A stretch of 64,000 nt of DNA, taken from NCBI RefSeq assembly GCF_008831285.2, contig NC_045141.1:26153315-26217314 (forward strand), written 5' to 3'. The notes under the pieces were generated by a model. The model saw nothing but the letters and a program-made list of their open reading frames with translations. It did no database searches and had not been told where the DNA came from. Source of the stretch: Nymphaea colorata (Eukaryota; Streptophyta; Magnoliopsida; Nymphaeales; Nymphaeaceae). Both the position numbers and the translations under genes were made by a program. This document shows, in pieces, positions 1-10,695 of the stretch. Position 1 is the first letter of the stretch, and each line of letters opens with the position of its first letter.

Positions 1-601
1 TTGCTGTAGTAATTTGGTGCCTCTCTGGGGACAATGTTGGACTTACGAGGCAGGCACGCAGGTGCATTCAACAGCAACGACGAAGATGCAAAGCAAAATT
101 TTCAGGCTCGGTTAGTCTTGTGACTTCAGATCAACGGATTTTAATTCAGGAAAATGAAAGCTCTCGCTGTCAGACATTTGTGCCTTTTGGGATTGCAGCA
201 TAACTATGTATGGTTAAGTTCAAAACGGTGAGGAATCTGGATCTCGACGTGACGAGACGTCTACCAGGAACATTTCCAGCCTGATCACAGAATGGAAATA
301 TGCGAGAAATCCTAGCTCTCTTCTGCAGCTTCAAAGCTTTAACTAACAGAAACTTTGTTTCTATTTCTTGGTATTGGAAAATTTATGATTGGTTTGTCCT
401 TTTTCTGGTATTTGAGAATGCATGTGATTCCTCTGTTTTTTTCCTCTGTGGGTGTTTTAAGTGACTTGTCAGTCCTTTTCCCTGGTATTCGAGAATGTAT
501 TTGGTTTGTCCCCGCCTCAACAATGTTGTCCCTAGCAACTAGCAACTCTCTTTGTTGTGACCAGAATCATGGTTATGTTCATTTGTGAACTTGTTTTTCA
601 G

Positions 602-898
602 TTTTCAATGCTACCGGACGAACTACTAACACAAGGCAACATGCAGGGCTTTAGATGGTATGCTAAGCGGCTACGGATTGACGAAGATGGAGACGTAGCA
701 GAGGAGTTCTTGGAGGAAGTCTTGCCCGAAAGTTCATCTCAGGCAGCCATGGACAGCACGCCTTCAAAATCACAATCACAATCCAGGTTCATTGTCCGGC
801 GCTCAAGCCGGCCAGCCAGAGTAAAGAGACAGGCAATTGTTCAAGATGGAAACATACTTCAATGTGTAGACTTTAACGGGACATTGATATGGGTGTAA
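602..898 (+). CDS. 3'-terminal exon of an unrecognised gene
   Basis: This looks like the last coding exon of a gene that begins outside the window. It follows a good acceptor (a T-rich tract ending in CAG at 599-601) and stays open for 98 codons to a TAA at 896-898. The peptide has an acidic stretch (RIDEDGDVAEEFLEEVLPE), then a Ser/Gln-rich and basic tail (SRFIVRRSSRPARVKRQ), as in the disordered C-termini of nuclear proteins. Upstream, frame 3 is open from base 3 to about 199 (includes QARRCIQQQRRRC) and could hold the preceding exon; possible donors are GTTAGT near 109 and GTGAGG at 228. I could not assign a family. It converges on the LEA gene, with about 200 bases between the stop codons. 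Confidence 0.5.
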   Translation, partial: FSMLPDELLTQGNMQGFRWYAKRLRIDEDGDVAEEFLEEVLPESSSQAAMDSTPSKSQSQSRFIVRRSSRPARVKRQAIVQDGNILQCVDFNGTLIWV

Positions 899-1098
899 AA
901 CACTTATTTGTTTTTTTAGTGACATTTCCATTATCGTACTCATGACGAACGTAGTAGAACCAAAGAAGAAGATTGATCATTTTGGTTCGCAAACACAAGA
1001 CCTTCACAAACAAAAACGATTATCCACACTACATCCTAATCAAAGGAAGACACCTAGACAAGTAACAACAAAGAGACGGTAGAACAAGAGAAAAATGA

Positions 1099-2528
1099 TC
1101 AGACGCGCTTGGCAGAGGGCTCCGTTCCAGTCGCCGGATACTTCGAAGCTACAGTTACCGTTGCCGGGAAAGCTGCGCCTGTGGCAGCTTCAGTGGTGCC
1201 GTAACCTGAGGCTGGTGGCTGAGTGGTGCCGTAACCTGAGGCTGGTGCCTGAGTGGTGCCGTAACCTGAGGCTGGTGCCTGAGTGGTGCCGTAACCTGCG
1301 GCTGGTGCCTGAGTGGTGCCGTAACCTGCGGCTGGTGCCTGAGTGGTGCCGAAACCTGCCTCTGGTGCCTGAGGGGCGCCATAAACGCCGGCGGTGCTAG
1401 ATGGGTGCAGGTCGGTGGATGGTGCATAAGCAGCGGCCGCCGGATGCACTCCAGCGGTCTGTCCATGGATGCCATGCACGCCCGCCGTAGCTTCATGCTT
1501 TGCCCGCTCTCTTTCGGCCTTGTGCTGCAGTTTGGCCTCGTGAAGGTGCATCTTGGCCTCAGCCACCTTGGCTTCCTTGCGCTGGTGTGCCATCTCTTTC
1601 TCGCCTTCTGTCCTAGCAGCCGCCTTCTCTGCCTGCAAAATTTGCCGTAACTCAAATCACATTTCTTGAAAACAGAGGGTCGTCAGTAAATTAGTAATCA
1701 ACAAAAGGGTGCCCTCTTCGTTTCTCTATGTTAATAAAATGAACAATGAAAATGTCATCATAGTTCTTGGGTGTTCAATAGTTTAGGAAAGAACCATCTA
1801 TTGCTTTAATATAAGAAAGTGTGAAGGCTTGATGGTACCAAAATCTACGTTAGTAACCCACTAATTGTAAAAGTGAAAAACATAAGTTGTTAAATCTGCA
1901 CAAAGTTTGATCCCCAAAAGCGAGGAAATTAACTCATTTCAGTCAAAGCTTAACAACCTCTAAAACTTATACAATGCTCAATTGAGGTGAACGAACTGAA
2001 CACATCCCGTTTCTACTTTCGCTCACCAAAGATGATGCACTGTTGGTGAACAACTTGTAAAGCTTCACTGATGAACTCATCATAGAAACAGAATGAAGGA
2101 GAGCCTGTTACGAGCTGAACAGAAGCTAAGCTGGTCATTTTTCTTTCTTTCTTTTTCCTTTTGCTGAGAGGAGTTCCGTATTGACTTTTAAGTTGGTGGA
2201 AACGACAGAAGATCGCATTCGCACGGTTAGGTCTGTAAGGAAAACAAGAGGGAAGCAGAGGATGGTTGATAGTTCACAACAACCACTGCTCGTATTCCGC
2301 CTCTTTCCACGTTTTACCATACCTAATGGCTCTTTGAACCCCTACTTGGCCCTTTGGTACTTGTACCAAGACGTGAAAATGGAAGAACATCAAAAGAAGA
2401 AGAATATACGAACAGAGAAGCACTAAGAAACATTTAAGAACCTTCTCTTCGGCCTTGGCCTTCTGAATCTCAACATTAGCCTTAGCTGAGCTCATCACGT
2501 TGCTGATCTTCTCCTTTGCGGCCTGCAT
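1099..2528 (-). CDS. Late embryogenesis abundant protein, group 1 (LEA_1)
   Basis: The CDS is complement(join(1099..1632,2442..2528)), two exons with a phase-0 intron, giving 206 residues. Exon 1 encodes the conserved LEA_1 start (MQAAKEKISNVMSSAKANVE, then IQKAKAEEK). Exon 2 continues with AEKAAARTEGEKEMAHQRKEA, the Lys/Glu/Ala-rich helix-prone half. LEA_1 proteins are small, very hydrophilic, intrinsically disordered proteins that accumulate in seeds and drying tissues and are thought to protect proteins and membranes. The C-terminal half is Gly/Tyr/Thr/Gln/Pro/Ala-rich and contains about six copies of a decapeptide of the form GYGTTQAPAS. The upstream region on this strand carries a TATA box and two ABRE-type motifs, fitting ABA and seed-maturation control. 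The identification is firm; the symbol of the nearest Arabidopsis member cannot be given from sequence reading. Confidence 0.9.
1190..1375. repeat. 30-bp coding minisatellite inside the LEA gene
   Basis: About six imperfect tandem copies of a 30-bp unit (core GAGTGGTGCCGTAACCTG on the plus strand) lie in exon 2 of the LEA gene. The 30-bp period keeps frame, so each copy adds ten residues (GYGTTQAPAS-like). Copy number could vary between alleles without breaking the protein. Confidence 0.9.
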
Positions 2529-2639
2529 GTTTTCCTTCTCTTTTCTAACGTTCACCAAACCTCGATAGATACCTTCGCAGTCGATCAACAGCAAGCTCTA
2601 TGCGTATGTGCTCGTTTTCTGTTCGTCCTCCCTTCATCC

Positions 2640-2729
2640 TTTATATCGGCGGAAGAAAGGGGAGGGAAAGAGCGAGATCGTCAACGTGTCTACCGGTGGC
2701 AGGTGACGAACGTAGCTCTCTGCCACGTA
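2640..2729 (-). promoter_or_regulatory. LEA promoter: TATA box and two ABRE motifs
   Basis: Read on the minus strand, TATAAA lies at 2645-2640, about 115 bases upstream of the LEA start codon. TACGTGGC, a canonical ABRE (PyACGTGGC), lies at 2729-2722, and a second ACGT-core motif (ACGTGTC on the plus strand) at 2684-2690. Paired ABREs are the usual signature of bZIP (ABF/ABI5-type) control of LEA genes. Function is inferred from motif match and position. Confidence 0.6.
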
Positions 2730-3446
2730 AAATATAAAGAGGATGATCGCCAACTGCAATGCATAGGTGTCGATGGACAAATGAAAGTCATAATAGAGCG
2801 GTGGAGGCATCTGTTTATCCCGCAGAAGTTGTTTGTGTCGTACTGCACCAATTAGATTCGGACATACCATGGTAGCCAAGCACGGTTTAATGAAATGCGA
2901 CTAGAGCTACCACTTTTTTTTTTTTCCTTGAAATGAAGAGTTATTTGGAGATTTGATTAGACACAGTACACTCAGGTCTTGAAATACAAAGTTATTTGGA
3001 GGCTTAGATAGAAGCAGTACACTGCAATGTATATATTGTTTATAGTTCAGATAAAGAGTACCCAGAAAATTAATACCTACAGAAATCAAAAGAACGACTG
3101 GATTTTCACTGATCCATCAATTAGACCAGTAATACTACGTCATTTTATACCTGTAACGTTCATGGTGAGCTCCAAACGAACTTAAACGGTTTCAGCTGAC
3201 AACATGGGAAGATTGTGATAGATTGGAAACTTAGTTCCGCTTGCAATAAGACGTGATTTAAGATTCTATCGGTTATAAGTTTGACAGCAAACGTCCACTT
3301 CCAGCTGTCGTTTCTTACGTGTGGGTGTAGGTGTAACCGATATTGCCTTTATATAAATTTTAATTATATGATTCGCACGACAAATTGCGAATTAGTGCGG
3401 AGAGGACTAACATCGCGTGCTTTACCACGGTCTATGTCGTCGGCAG

Positions 3447-3448
<2 letters not shown>

Positions 3449-3483
<35 letters not shown>
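3449..3483. repeat. (GA)n microsatellite in the TTL 5' leader
   Basis: An uninterrupted run of about 17 GA units sits directly before the TTL ATG (3486). Plant GA/CT tracts in 5' leaders can bind BBR/BPC GAGA-binding proteins; here that is only inference from position. Confidence 0.9.
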
Positions 3484-3485
<2 letters not shown>

Positions 3486-6400
3486 ATGGCCTTCCAATTC
3501 GAGGAGAGAGAGCTTCTGGCTTGCTGCGGGAGCACAAGATTCGCTCGGGAGATGGCAAGGCTCTCTCCGTTCGCTACTTATGATCAAGCACTAGAGATGG
3601 CGAGGGACATATGGTTGAACAATGTAAGCCTCCACAGTCCCAGGCCTTCCCTTTCTCCTTCTTTGTCGTCTTCTGTTTGATTGAATCTGCTTTCGGTTTT
3701 CAGATGTTTTTTGTTAAAGGAAGGAGGTTTGGATTGGAAACCTTTAGGAGGACATAGAGTAGACGAGTAGCGATTATGTAGTGTCAACCGCTGTAGGCTT
3801 TCAACGATCTTTTGGGACTTCGGTTTTAGGCGAATCCGACAGGTGGTGATCGGTTATTTTCCTGTTTTGTGGAGATAGGATTGAGCCGATTAATGGGAGA
3901 AACTTGGACATGTCAACGATGATGGAATTTCGAAGCGCGAAGCAAATGTCCCAACTTATCTCTGGTTTTTAAAGGTGGCTGCGTTAAAGTTCCGCTTAGC
4001 GGGCAGAGAGTTTTCGTAGTATTGGGGACGCAAAGCTAGTGGCTCAAGAAGATTTTGCAAACTTTATGGGATTAATGCGCGTACGAGAAGGGAGGAATAT
4101 CGATGATGCGTCCAGAATTTTCTTGGTCACTAAAAGGGTTACTATGCAACATACAGATTTTGGTGCGGAGAATTGGTGAAAATGAACAAAAAATGGTGTT
4201 TTCTGATAATGGTCATTAAATATCCAGGCCATTTGTCGGTCGTTAGCATGGTCTTATCGAGAATGCTAGTTATCTGCAGCTGGAGTATAGGCATGGCGAG
4301 ATTAGGGTAAATGTAAAAGGTTAGTTTGAAGCAACTGACGTTATAAACCAAAATGAAGGGGAAGAAAAGCTTATAAAAGAAATTTCACAAGGTAAAAGCT
4401 TATAACAGAAATTTCACAAGGGAACTTCTAAGGTCTGGAGGATGATTCATATATCGAGATCCTGAGAAGGAAAACCTCTGTCGGTTCCAGATTTTGATCT
4501 TCGTGTCCCTAGGTAGAAGGAAAAGTGAGAGGTACTTGAGATTTTATGTTATTGTGCATGGTGATTTCTTTTGGGGGTTAGCTTTTTATCATTATATTAC
4601 AAAGAACACCATGATTATCTCATATATTAGCTATTGTGAGTTAAGGGGAATATTGCTTTTCTCATTTACGTAGATCTATATGTCAAGGTTTTTACTTTCG
4701 TTAAGTACTCCAATGACTTAAGTCTGTACTTAGGTTGACACTAATGGATGGTTGGAGGCTTTCTCTGCTCATCCACAGATTGGAGAGACTCCTGCAAACC
4801 AAGAAAGCGGGATGCATGCACAGTTGAGTGTTCCCTACAAGTTCTATGTTATTTTGTTCACTTCCGTTCTGTGACATTAGTTCATAGGGGATATTAAAAA
4901 TTGCTTACGTATTATTAATGTAAGTTTATATTGAATATTAGAAATGTCATGCTTGTTCTTTGCCGTGCTGTTATGGTTTCATATTCAATTAAGGCAAGTC
5001 TCGAGCAACCATTGGATATCTTAACTAATTGTTTTGAGAAAACAAGCATATACTTTGACAATTATTTAGGAGGCTAATAGTTGAGAATTGTATTATCCAC
5101 TTTGTTTCTTTCACTTGCTTTTACTACCTACTTTTCTTCTTCCCCAAAAGTTGGTGGTTCTGGTTTGCTTTCTTTCACAGTCTTCTACGATTAGTCGTCT
5201 TGAAGCTTCTAATTTTGTAGGTGGTGTAAAGGAGAGCAGTCGATGGCTATGGCAACTGCAACTGCCTCTAATTTACAAGTACGACCTTTGCAGATTAATT
5301 TGTTCACTTCTTTTCCTCCCCATTTTCACTTTTCATTATCTTGTGAACCTTTTGGTGGGTTTGAAACTTTGAAGTGTTGTGCGAAAGAGGGAACGGACAG
5401 TGATTTGGTTTTGGCTTAGTTGTATGTAGGGTGTGGGGACTGGACGGGGCGGTTATTTTGAAACTTCAAAAGGGTTGTGTGTTTTAAACAATCTGAGCTG
5501 TAAAACTTTTTCCTTAAGCTGTCCCCTGCTCCATTCAAGCTCTTTAAGGCAGGAGCTTTGTCACAAGCTTTCATTGCGAGCTGGTATAATTTTCTAGCTG
5601 GTCAGGTCAGAGATACTTGTCTAGGTGAACTAGCTTTGGTAGTTGATTCATTTTCAACAGAGAAAGAAACCATGGACATTGTAGCTGCGAGCATCTCTCC
5701 ACCCCTTTCTAGTTAATAGCATTGTACAGTATTTAAATGTCTGTAAGACTGTAACTAACATTTGATGTGTACAGGAACTTCATGAATGGAATATTCGTTA
5801 CAAACAAAAATTTGGATTTATTTTCATCATATGTGCATCTGGGAGGACCTCAAATGAAGTACTTGTAGAGTTGAAGGTCAGATTTGTTGTTATCTTCTAA
5901 AAGAGTTTTACATCTCGTGTTGTTACTAACATTTGTTTTCCACATACCTTTCATGGTTTTTTTGCCTGCTGTTTACCTATATTTCAAGTCCTTAATCACA
6001 TCTAGGTGCATGCTATGCTACTGTAGTTGTATTACAAGAATTAGTTTTGACTCTTTGGTTACTGCCACCGTTGCCAAATTTTGTGTTCATCTAACTTCTA
6101 CACTTCTGGCTAGTATAGCCTATGGCTGAGCACCAATCCATGCTCTTCTATGTTGGAACCACCTCATGACAGCGCTAAGACGAGCAAATCATGTAGGAAG
6201 ACGAAACAAGAGCATTATGTTTTCTGGATACTGTATCCTATACTGCTCAGCACTTGCCATTTCAAGAAAATGGAATATGTGCCTCATTGATACTCGTGGC
6301 AGTTTGTAGAAGTGACGAATTAGCTGCTCTCTCTCTTTTCCTTTCTTGTGCCTGCATGTGCATTCACATATTTGCCTGCACATTGACATCTGCTTCGTGC

Positions 6401-7617
6401 ATGTTTATCTACGAGTTTAATTGTTTGTCCATGAGTGTCCTATAAATTGGTCTAAACTAGTTTGGTTTTCTTGTTTGATGTTGTGTCCTAGAGGCGCTAT
6501 GTGAACCGGCCGATTGTTGAACTTGAGATTGCTGCTCTGGAGCAACTGAAGATAACTGAACTGCGCCTTGCCAAACTCTTCAAGTCTACAGAAGTTTCCC
6601 CCTTCCACAGTGGAGAACACAGTGAAAATTTGAAACCAAAAGGTACCCTTAAATGTAACCGCTTCTTCTTTACTTCTTACTGTCTTTGCACTTTGTATTC
6701 CACATTTCCAAGTACATGTTGTGCCTCCATATTAAACCTATTCAATAATTTTCCATTTTCCAGAATTGGTTATGTGATATTCCGAACTTGGTCCTTTTCT
6801 CTTCATGGCAATTTTACTGTGTCATGGGAGTTTATAAGCCACTAGAGGGATTCGAGTGAACTCTTCCTTGTACATGTGGGTCAACTATTCCAGGCATTAT
6901 CTTGTACTCTGAACTTGGTTTATTCTTGGAAATATTGTATTTGGCGCTTTTCATCAAGTCTCATGCAATCCTTAGTTGTCTCTGACAGAGACATGATTTT
7001 GGGAACCTGGCCAAGTTGATCCATGGCTCCATCTTCCAGTACACTGCAAGGTTCACTAACAGTGAACTGAAAAGTTGTTGCCTTTTTTCGTTTTTCAGAT
7101 TTTAGTGATAGAAGTTGGTATTTTGCTTTCAAATAAGAAAGTTTAATAATGGTATTCTTTTCATGCTGTAGTACTTCTGGTTGCAGATGAACGTTTGAAC
7201 AAGATTGGAGCACATATAACGGCAGCTGCGCCATCTACCAGAACCCGCCCTCCAATCACAACACATATTTTAGATGTTTCGCGAGGATCCCCTGCATCTG
7301 GCGTTGAGGTTGTATTGCAGAAGTGGAATCGGCTAGAAAAGGAGCCATCATTTGATTCAGCAGGTTCAGGTGATTGGATCTTCCAGGGATCATCGGTCAC
7401 TGATACGGATGGGCGAAGCGGCCAGCTGATGCCTATAGTTGATCACGTATCTCCTGGAATTTATAGGATCAGTTTCAATACGAGAAAGTACTTTCCTGGC
7501 GGGTTTTACCCTTATGTGTCAATCGTGTTCAAGATTAAAGAGGATCAAACATCCCAACATTTCCATGTTCCGCTGTTGCTGTCACCGTTCTCGTTTACTA
7601 CATATCGCGGCAGTTAA
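3486..7617 (+). CDS. TTL: Uric acid degradation bifunctional protein TTL (OHCU decarboxylase / HIU hydrolase)
   Basis: The CDS is join(3486..3623,4734..4822,5221..5278,5775..5876,6492..6642,7187..7617), 322 residues, close to the roughly 324 of Arabidopsis TTL. TTL carries out the last two steps from 5-hydroxyisourate to S-allantoin, normally in peroxisomes, and was also described as a BRI1-interacting transthyretin-like protein. Residues about 10-165 are the OHCU decarboxylase domain, with the AHPQIG motif (His59) and the core FGFIFIICASGRT. Residues about 200-322 are the HIU hydrolase domain, with ITTHILDVSRG (His206), the RISF stretch and the diagnostic C-terminal YRGS. Between them is a PTS2-like nonapeptide RLNKIGAHI (182-190). 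All junctions are GT-AG and phases close. Exon 2 ends at CA|GTTGAG, a weaker donor, but the join restores the expected Gln and frame. Confidence 0.93.
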
Positions 7618-7742
7618 AGAGCTCCTTGTTGCTGGTAAATAGCAACTTAAAGTTCTCTTGCTTGTTCTGCATGTATTCTTGACATTGAAATCTTAGGGTT
7701 TTTTTTTTTTTTTTTCTCTGCTCTAGCACGTATGATCATCTG

Positions 7743-7874
7743 ATGCCATTTCGGAAGAGGGTGGTGCCTTTTCTCTACAATGTAATTTTTCTTGATGGGA
7801 TTGCTTTGGGGATTCTGGCAATGCTTGTTTTATTATTCTCCGTTGCCAAAAAGGTCTGCTTATTTCATTTGTAA
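7743..7874 (+). other. Small ORF in the TTL 3' region: 43-aa membrane-type peptide
   Basis: An ATG at 7743 opens a 43-codon frame ending in TAA at 7872-7874. The peptide starts basic (MPFRKRVVP) and carries one long hydrophobic stretch (GIALGILAMLVLLFSVA), like a single-pass membrane peptide. It starts 125 bases after the TTL stop, so it is probably within or next to the TTL 3' UTR. I recognise no family; it may be chance. Confidence 0.25.
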
Positions 7875-8226
7875 AGTGACGTAGGTTGTATTTCTGACTC
7901 GAGCTGCTTATCATATGTATTAGGATGTCCTTTCACGTAGAGCGACCCGGTGTTAGCGTTTGATGCGCAACAAACGTGCTCCCCACAACCTGGTTTTTCT
8001 GTTCCTTTACAGTTACAAGGTCACCTGGCAAGCATTCCTCACAGGAACGCGCTGGAGCACATTCCGTCCACCAGATTTGCGTCGACAGTAGATCTTCAGA
8101 AGAGCACTAATGAAACACCCTCCCTTTTCCCAATGGCTCTTAAGCTTCCGTATGATTTGGATCTTGCTTGTTCATTGATCGATCTATTTTAAGGGCATAC
8201 TATAGCTGGGGGAAGAGGCGTGTTTC

Positions 8227-8950
8227 TTAACTCAATTCCTGTGGACATTATATCCTTTTTTATTAACTCAATTCCTGTGGACATTATATCATGAAACCTC
8301 TCATTTTTTCAAAACATTTTGATTGTTAGGGGTTTTATTGTAAAATATTATAAATTCTATCCTTTCTTTTCCTTCCTTTATTTATGTAGTCCAAACAAAC
8401 ATGAGTCTTACATGAGTCTTTCCTTTTCTTTCTATTCAAACAAGTTTTTAATCAACTTTTTTCTTTCCTTTCCATTTCCTTTCTCTTCTCTTTCTTTTCC
8501 TTTCCCTCTATTCCTTTCTCTCCATTTCCCTCCGACCAATCCTTTCCCTCTATTCCTTTCTCTCCATTTCCCTCCAACCAAACAAAGCTTAAGAAGTGGC
8601 ACCGGAGTTTTTTTTTTCTTCTCTTTTTTTTTTTCTTTTTTAGGGGGGCCGTGGGAAAGCTCCTTTCTCTCTCTTTTCCAAGCAGTAGGTCGTAATCCAC
8701 TCACTCAAACGGGTATTGTAAACAAATATTGAGATTGATGTGTAATAACAGATCTGATAAGCAAATATAGATTGATGTGTAATAACAGATCTGATAAACG
8801 TAAATTTTGGTGCACGAACGGATGAAATTAATATCGGAAGCAGAATCATTGAATCTTCGTGAAAACCTTGTGAAGTAGGACACCCCTTCGATTGGAGAGA
8901 AATCTCTTTAATTGTCTCTCAACTTGGCAGATGGTCTCTCAACTTGGAAA
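8227..8950. repeat. Cluster of four short tandem duplications and a pyrimidine tract
   Basis: Four separate two-copy duplications lie here. A 28-bp unit (ATTCCTGTGGACATTATATC core) occurs at 8227-8254 and 8263-8290. A 42-bp CT-rich unit occurs at about 8499-8540 and 8541-8582, within a long pyrimidine-rich tract (about 8350-8645). A 29-bp unit (TGTGTAATAACAGATCTG core) occurs at 8732-8760 and 8769-8797. A 19-bp unit (GTCTCTCAACTTGG core) occurs at about 8914 and 8933. The frames open across the pyrimidine tract are compositional, not genes. Confidence 0.8.
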
Positions 8951-10695
8951 ATAGTTTACTGCGTGCCTGCAATTGGCGAGATGCTGTCGACGCAGAGGGT
9001 CCCCCCAATTTGGAAATCTGGAGATTTCATTTCCTTGATTCTTTGCTTATTCATGTTCCTAGTCTGATATTAACGATGAGATGGTCGACGCGGTAATTAC
9101 ATAACTGATGAATTGCGAATCCTTCACGATCGTGCAGCATGTGGAGAATGGTTCTACTTTAGCGATTAGGGGCAATTTGAATCCCAGCTTGGAATAATAT
9201 TAGAGCAAATCTACCACCATAACAAGGATTGTATCTTACAGAACTAAAAACAGTGCTATCATCTCAACGTGTTGTCGCAGCCAAGTTGATCTTTACCAGT
9301 AGTCCCTTTAGTTTTGTTGGTTTTGCGAAATTCCTTGGTTCTTTTATAGGATGAAAAGCCTAACGCTGGACCAGCAGTGGCGGATCCATATCTTTACTTT
9401 CATATCACCGTGAACTATGTGATTGTTTATCTATATTGGTCCCGGTTAAAGTATGAAAGTTTTTCAATTAGTGCTCGATGAGCTAAAATTTTTGGCTGTC
9501 CAAGGTTCCCCCATGTGTTTAATCCAGATGATGTATGCCTTAAAACGGCAAAAATCTCCAAGCAGTTGCAGTTATGTGGAGTGTTGACATTCTGGAACCT
9601 CGGTTTCTTGAATTGCTTATTTGATCGATCCCGGGTGTGTGTGTGTGTGTGTACGTGTGCGTGAGACACAGAGAGAGAGAGAGCTTCCAGCGTTTGTCGC
9701 AGTAACTAACATGGATATGCAGTCATCATACCTTACTTATATGAACAATCCTCTCTGACTACAGATTCCTGCGGCAAGTTCATCTTTACCACATCGAAAG
9801 CTGTTTATTCAAGCGAGAGAAGGCTAACATAGCTCTTAACAAGGTTCCTCTCTAAATGGGTTTTCATGAGATGAAAGACACAGTTCATGATGCATGCCTG
9901 ATCAACTTCAGAAAAACAGAAGCTTTACCGGATGAACTTTGATCAGCTACCGAACTTCAGCACTTGAGAAAGCCTGTATCCAGCCAGACAATCAAAACAG
10001 GAATTTTAGATGCCGAGAGTGCCTTCTTGTTACTACTTGCATGACAGGATGTTCATGATTCAGCAATAGAAGAAAAATGGCCGTTTAACAGTTCTTATAT
10101 GTGAGATGTAAGATTTAGCGGTTCTCTAGCTGGGCTCTCTTCTGTAGAGGGCCGGATCAGGAAATAAAGCACTCGAGTGAGAAGATATTTGTATAATTAA
10201 TAGTTGTTTTTCGTCAAATAGATAACTAATCTTCATTATCTGCTGAAGATCTCTCTGAGATCAGAAGATGAATAAGCATGTCAACACGGAGGAGGAAATG
10301 AAACTCTACAATTAGCAGGTCCCACATGATTACCTAACCGTGACTCCAAGGGCCAGCACAACTTCCTGACAGGAATAGAAGGTATTCCGATGTGATTCCT
10401 TTTGGTCATTAACTTCAAGAACGCCGTCTCTGAGAGTTCTCAGCTTCATTAATTGCAGTCTCAATTCCTTCGCTTATTTTCCGCAGCCCTCATTTACCAT
10501 CCGTCTTCTTGTAGATATTATTTTAATACCACTATTACGGTTCAATCAGCAGTATTTTTTATATTTAACATCACCAATTAAAAAGGTCTTTTGCCTCTGC
10601 ATTCCAATCTAATGGCATGCAAAATCATGTAATCCCTCAATAATGATCTCATGCTGCGTTCAGGAACTATATTTACAAGAATCACAGCGTCATTT
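8951..10695. other. Intergenic, no gene seen
   Basis: This stretch lies between the TTL 3' region and the end of LOL1. It contains a (GT)n tract at about 9634-9652 followed by GA repeats at 9670-9683, and a CAGTGGCGGATCC motif at about 9375 that resembles one end of the small inverted-repeat element at 50.7 kb. I see no coding exon. The right end is probably the LOL1 3' UTR. Confidence 0.6.

Larger units (their letters stand above)
2529..3485. promoter_or_regulatory. Divergent intergenic region between the LEA gene and TTL
   Basis: This 957-base interval separates two head-to-head start codons and must hold both promoters. Besides the LEA elements, it has a TATA box for the plus-strand TTL gene (TTTATATAAAT, about 3348-3358) and a (GA)n tract at about 3449-3483 that ends two bases before the TTL start codon. 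No ORF in the interval looks coding. Confidence 0.6.

Noticed and set aside
1155-1655. Long open frames antisense to and overlapping the LEA gene (Arg/Pro/His- or Trp/Cys/Arg-rich)
   Set aside because: They are shadows of the 30-bp repeat in other frames; only the LEA frame continues a known family from exon 1.
8319-8732. 137-codon plus-strand frame and minus-strand Lys/Glu/Arg-rich frames over the pyrimidine tract
   Set aside because: Composition is that of the CT-rich tract (Phe/Ser/Leu/Pro on one strand, Lys/Glu/Arg on the other); no domain and no splice context.
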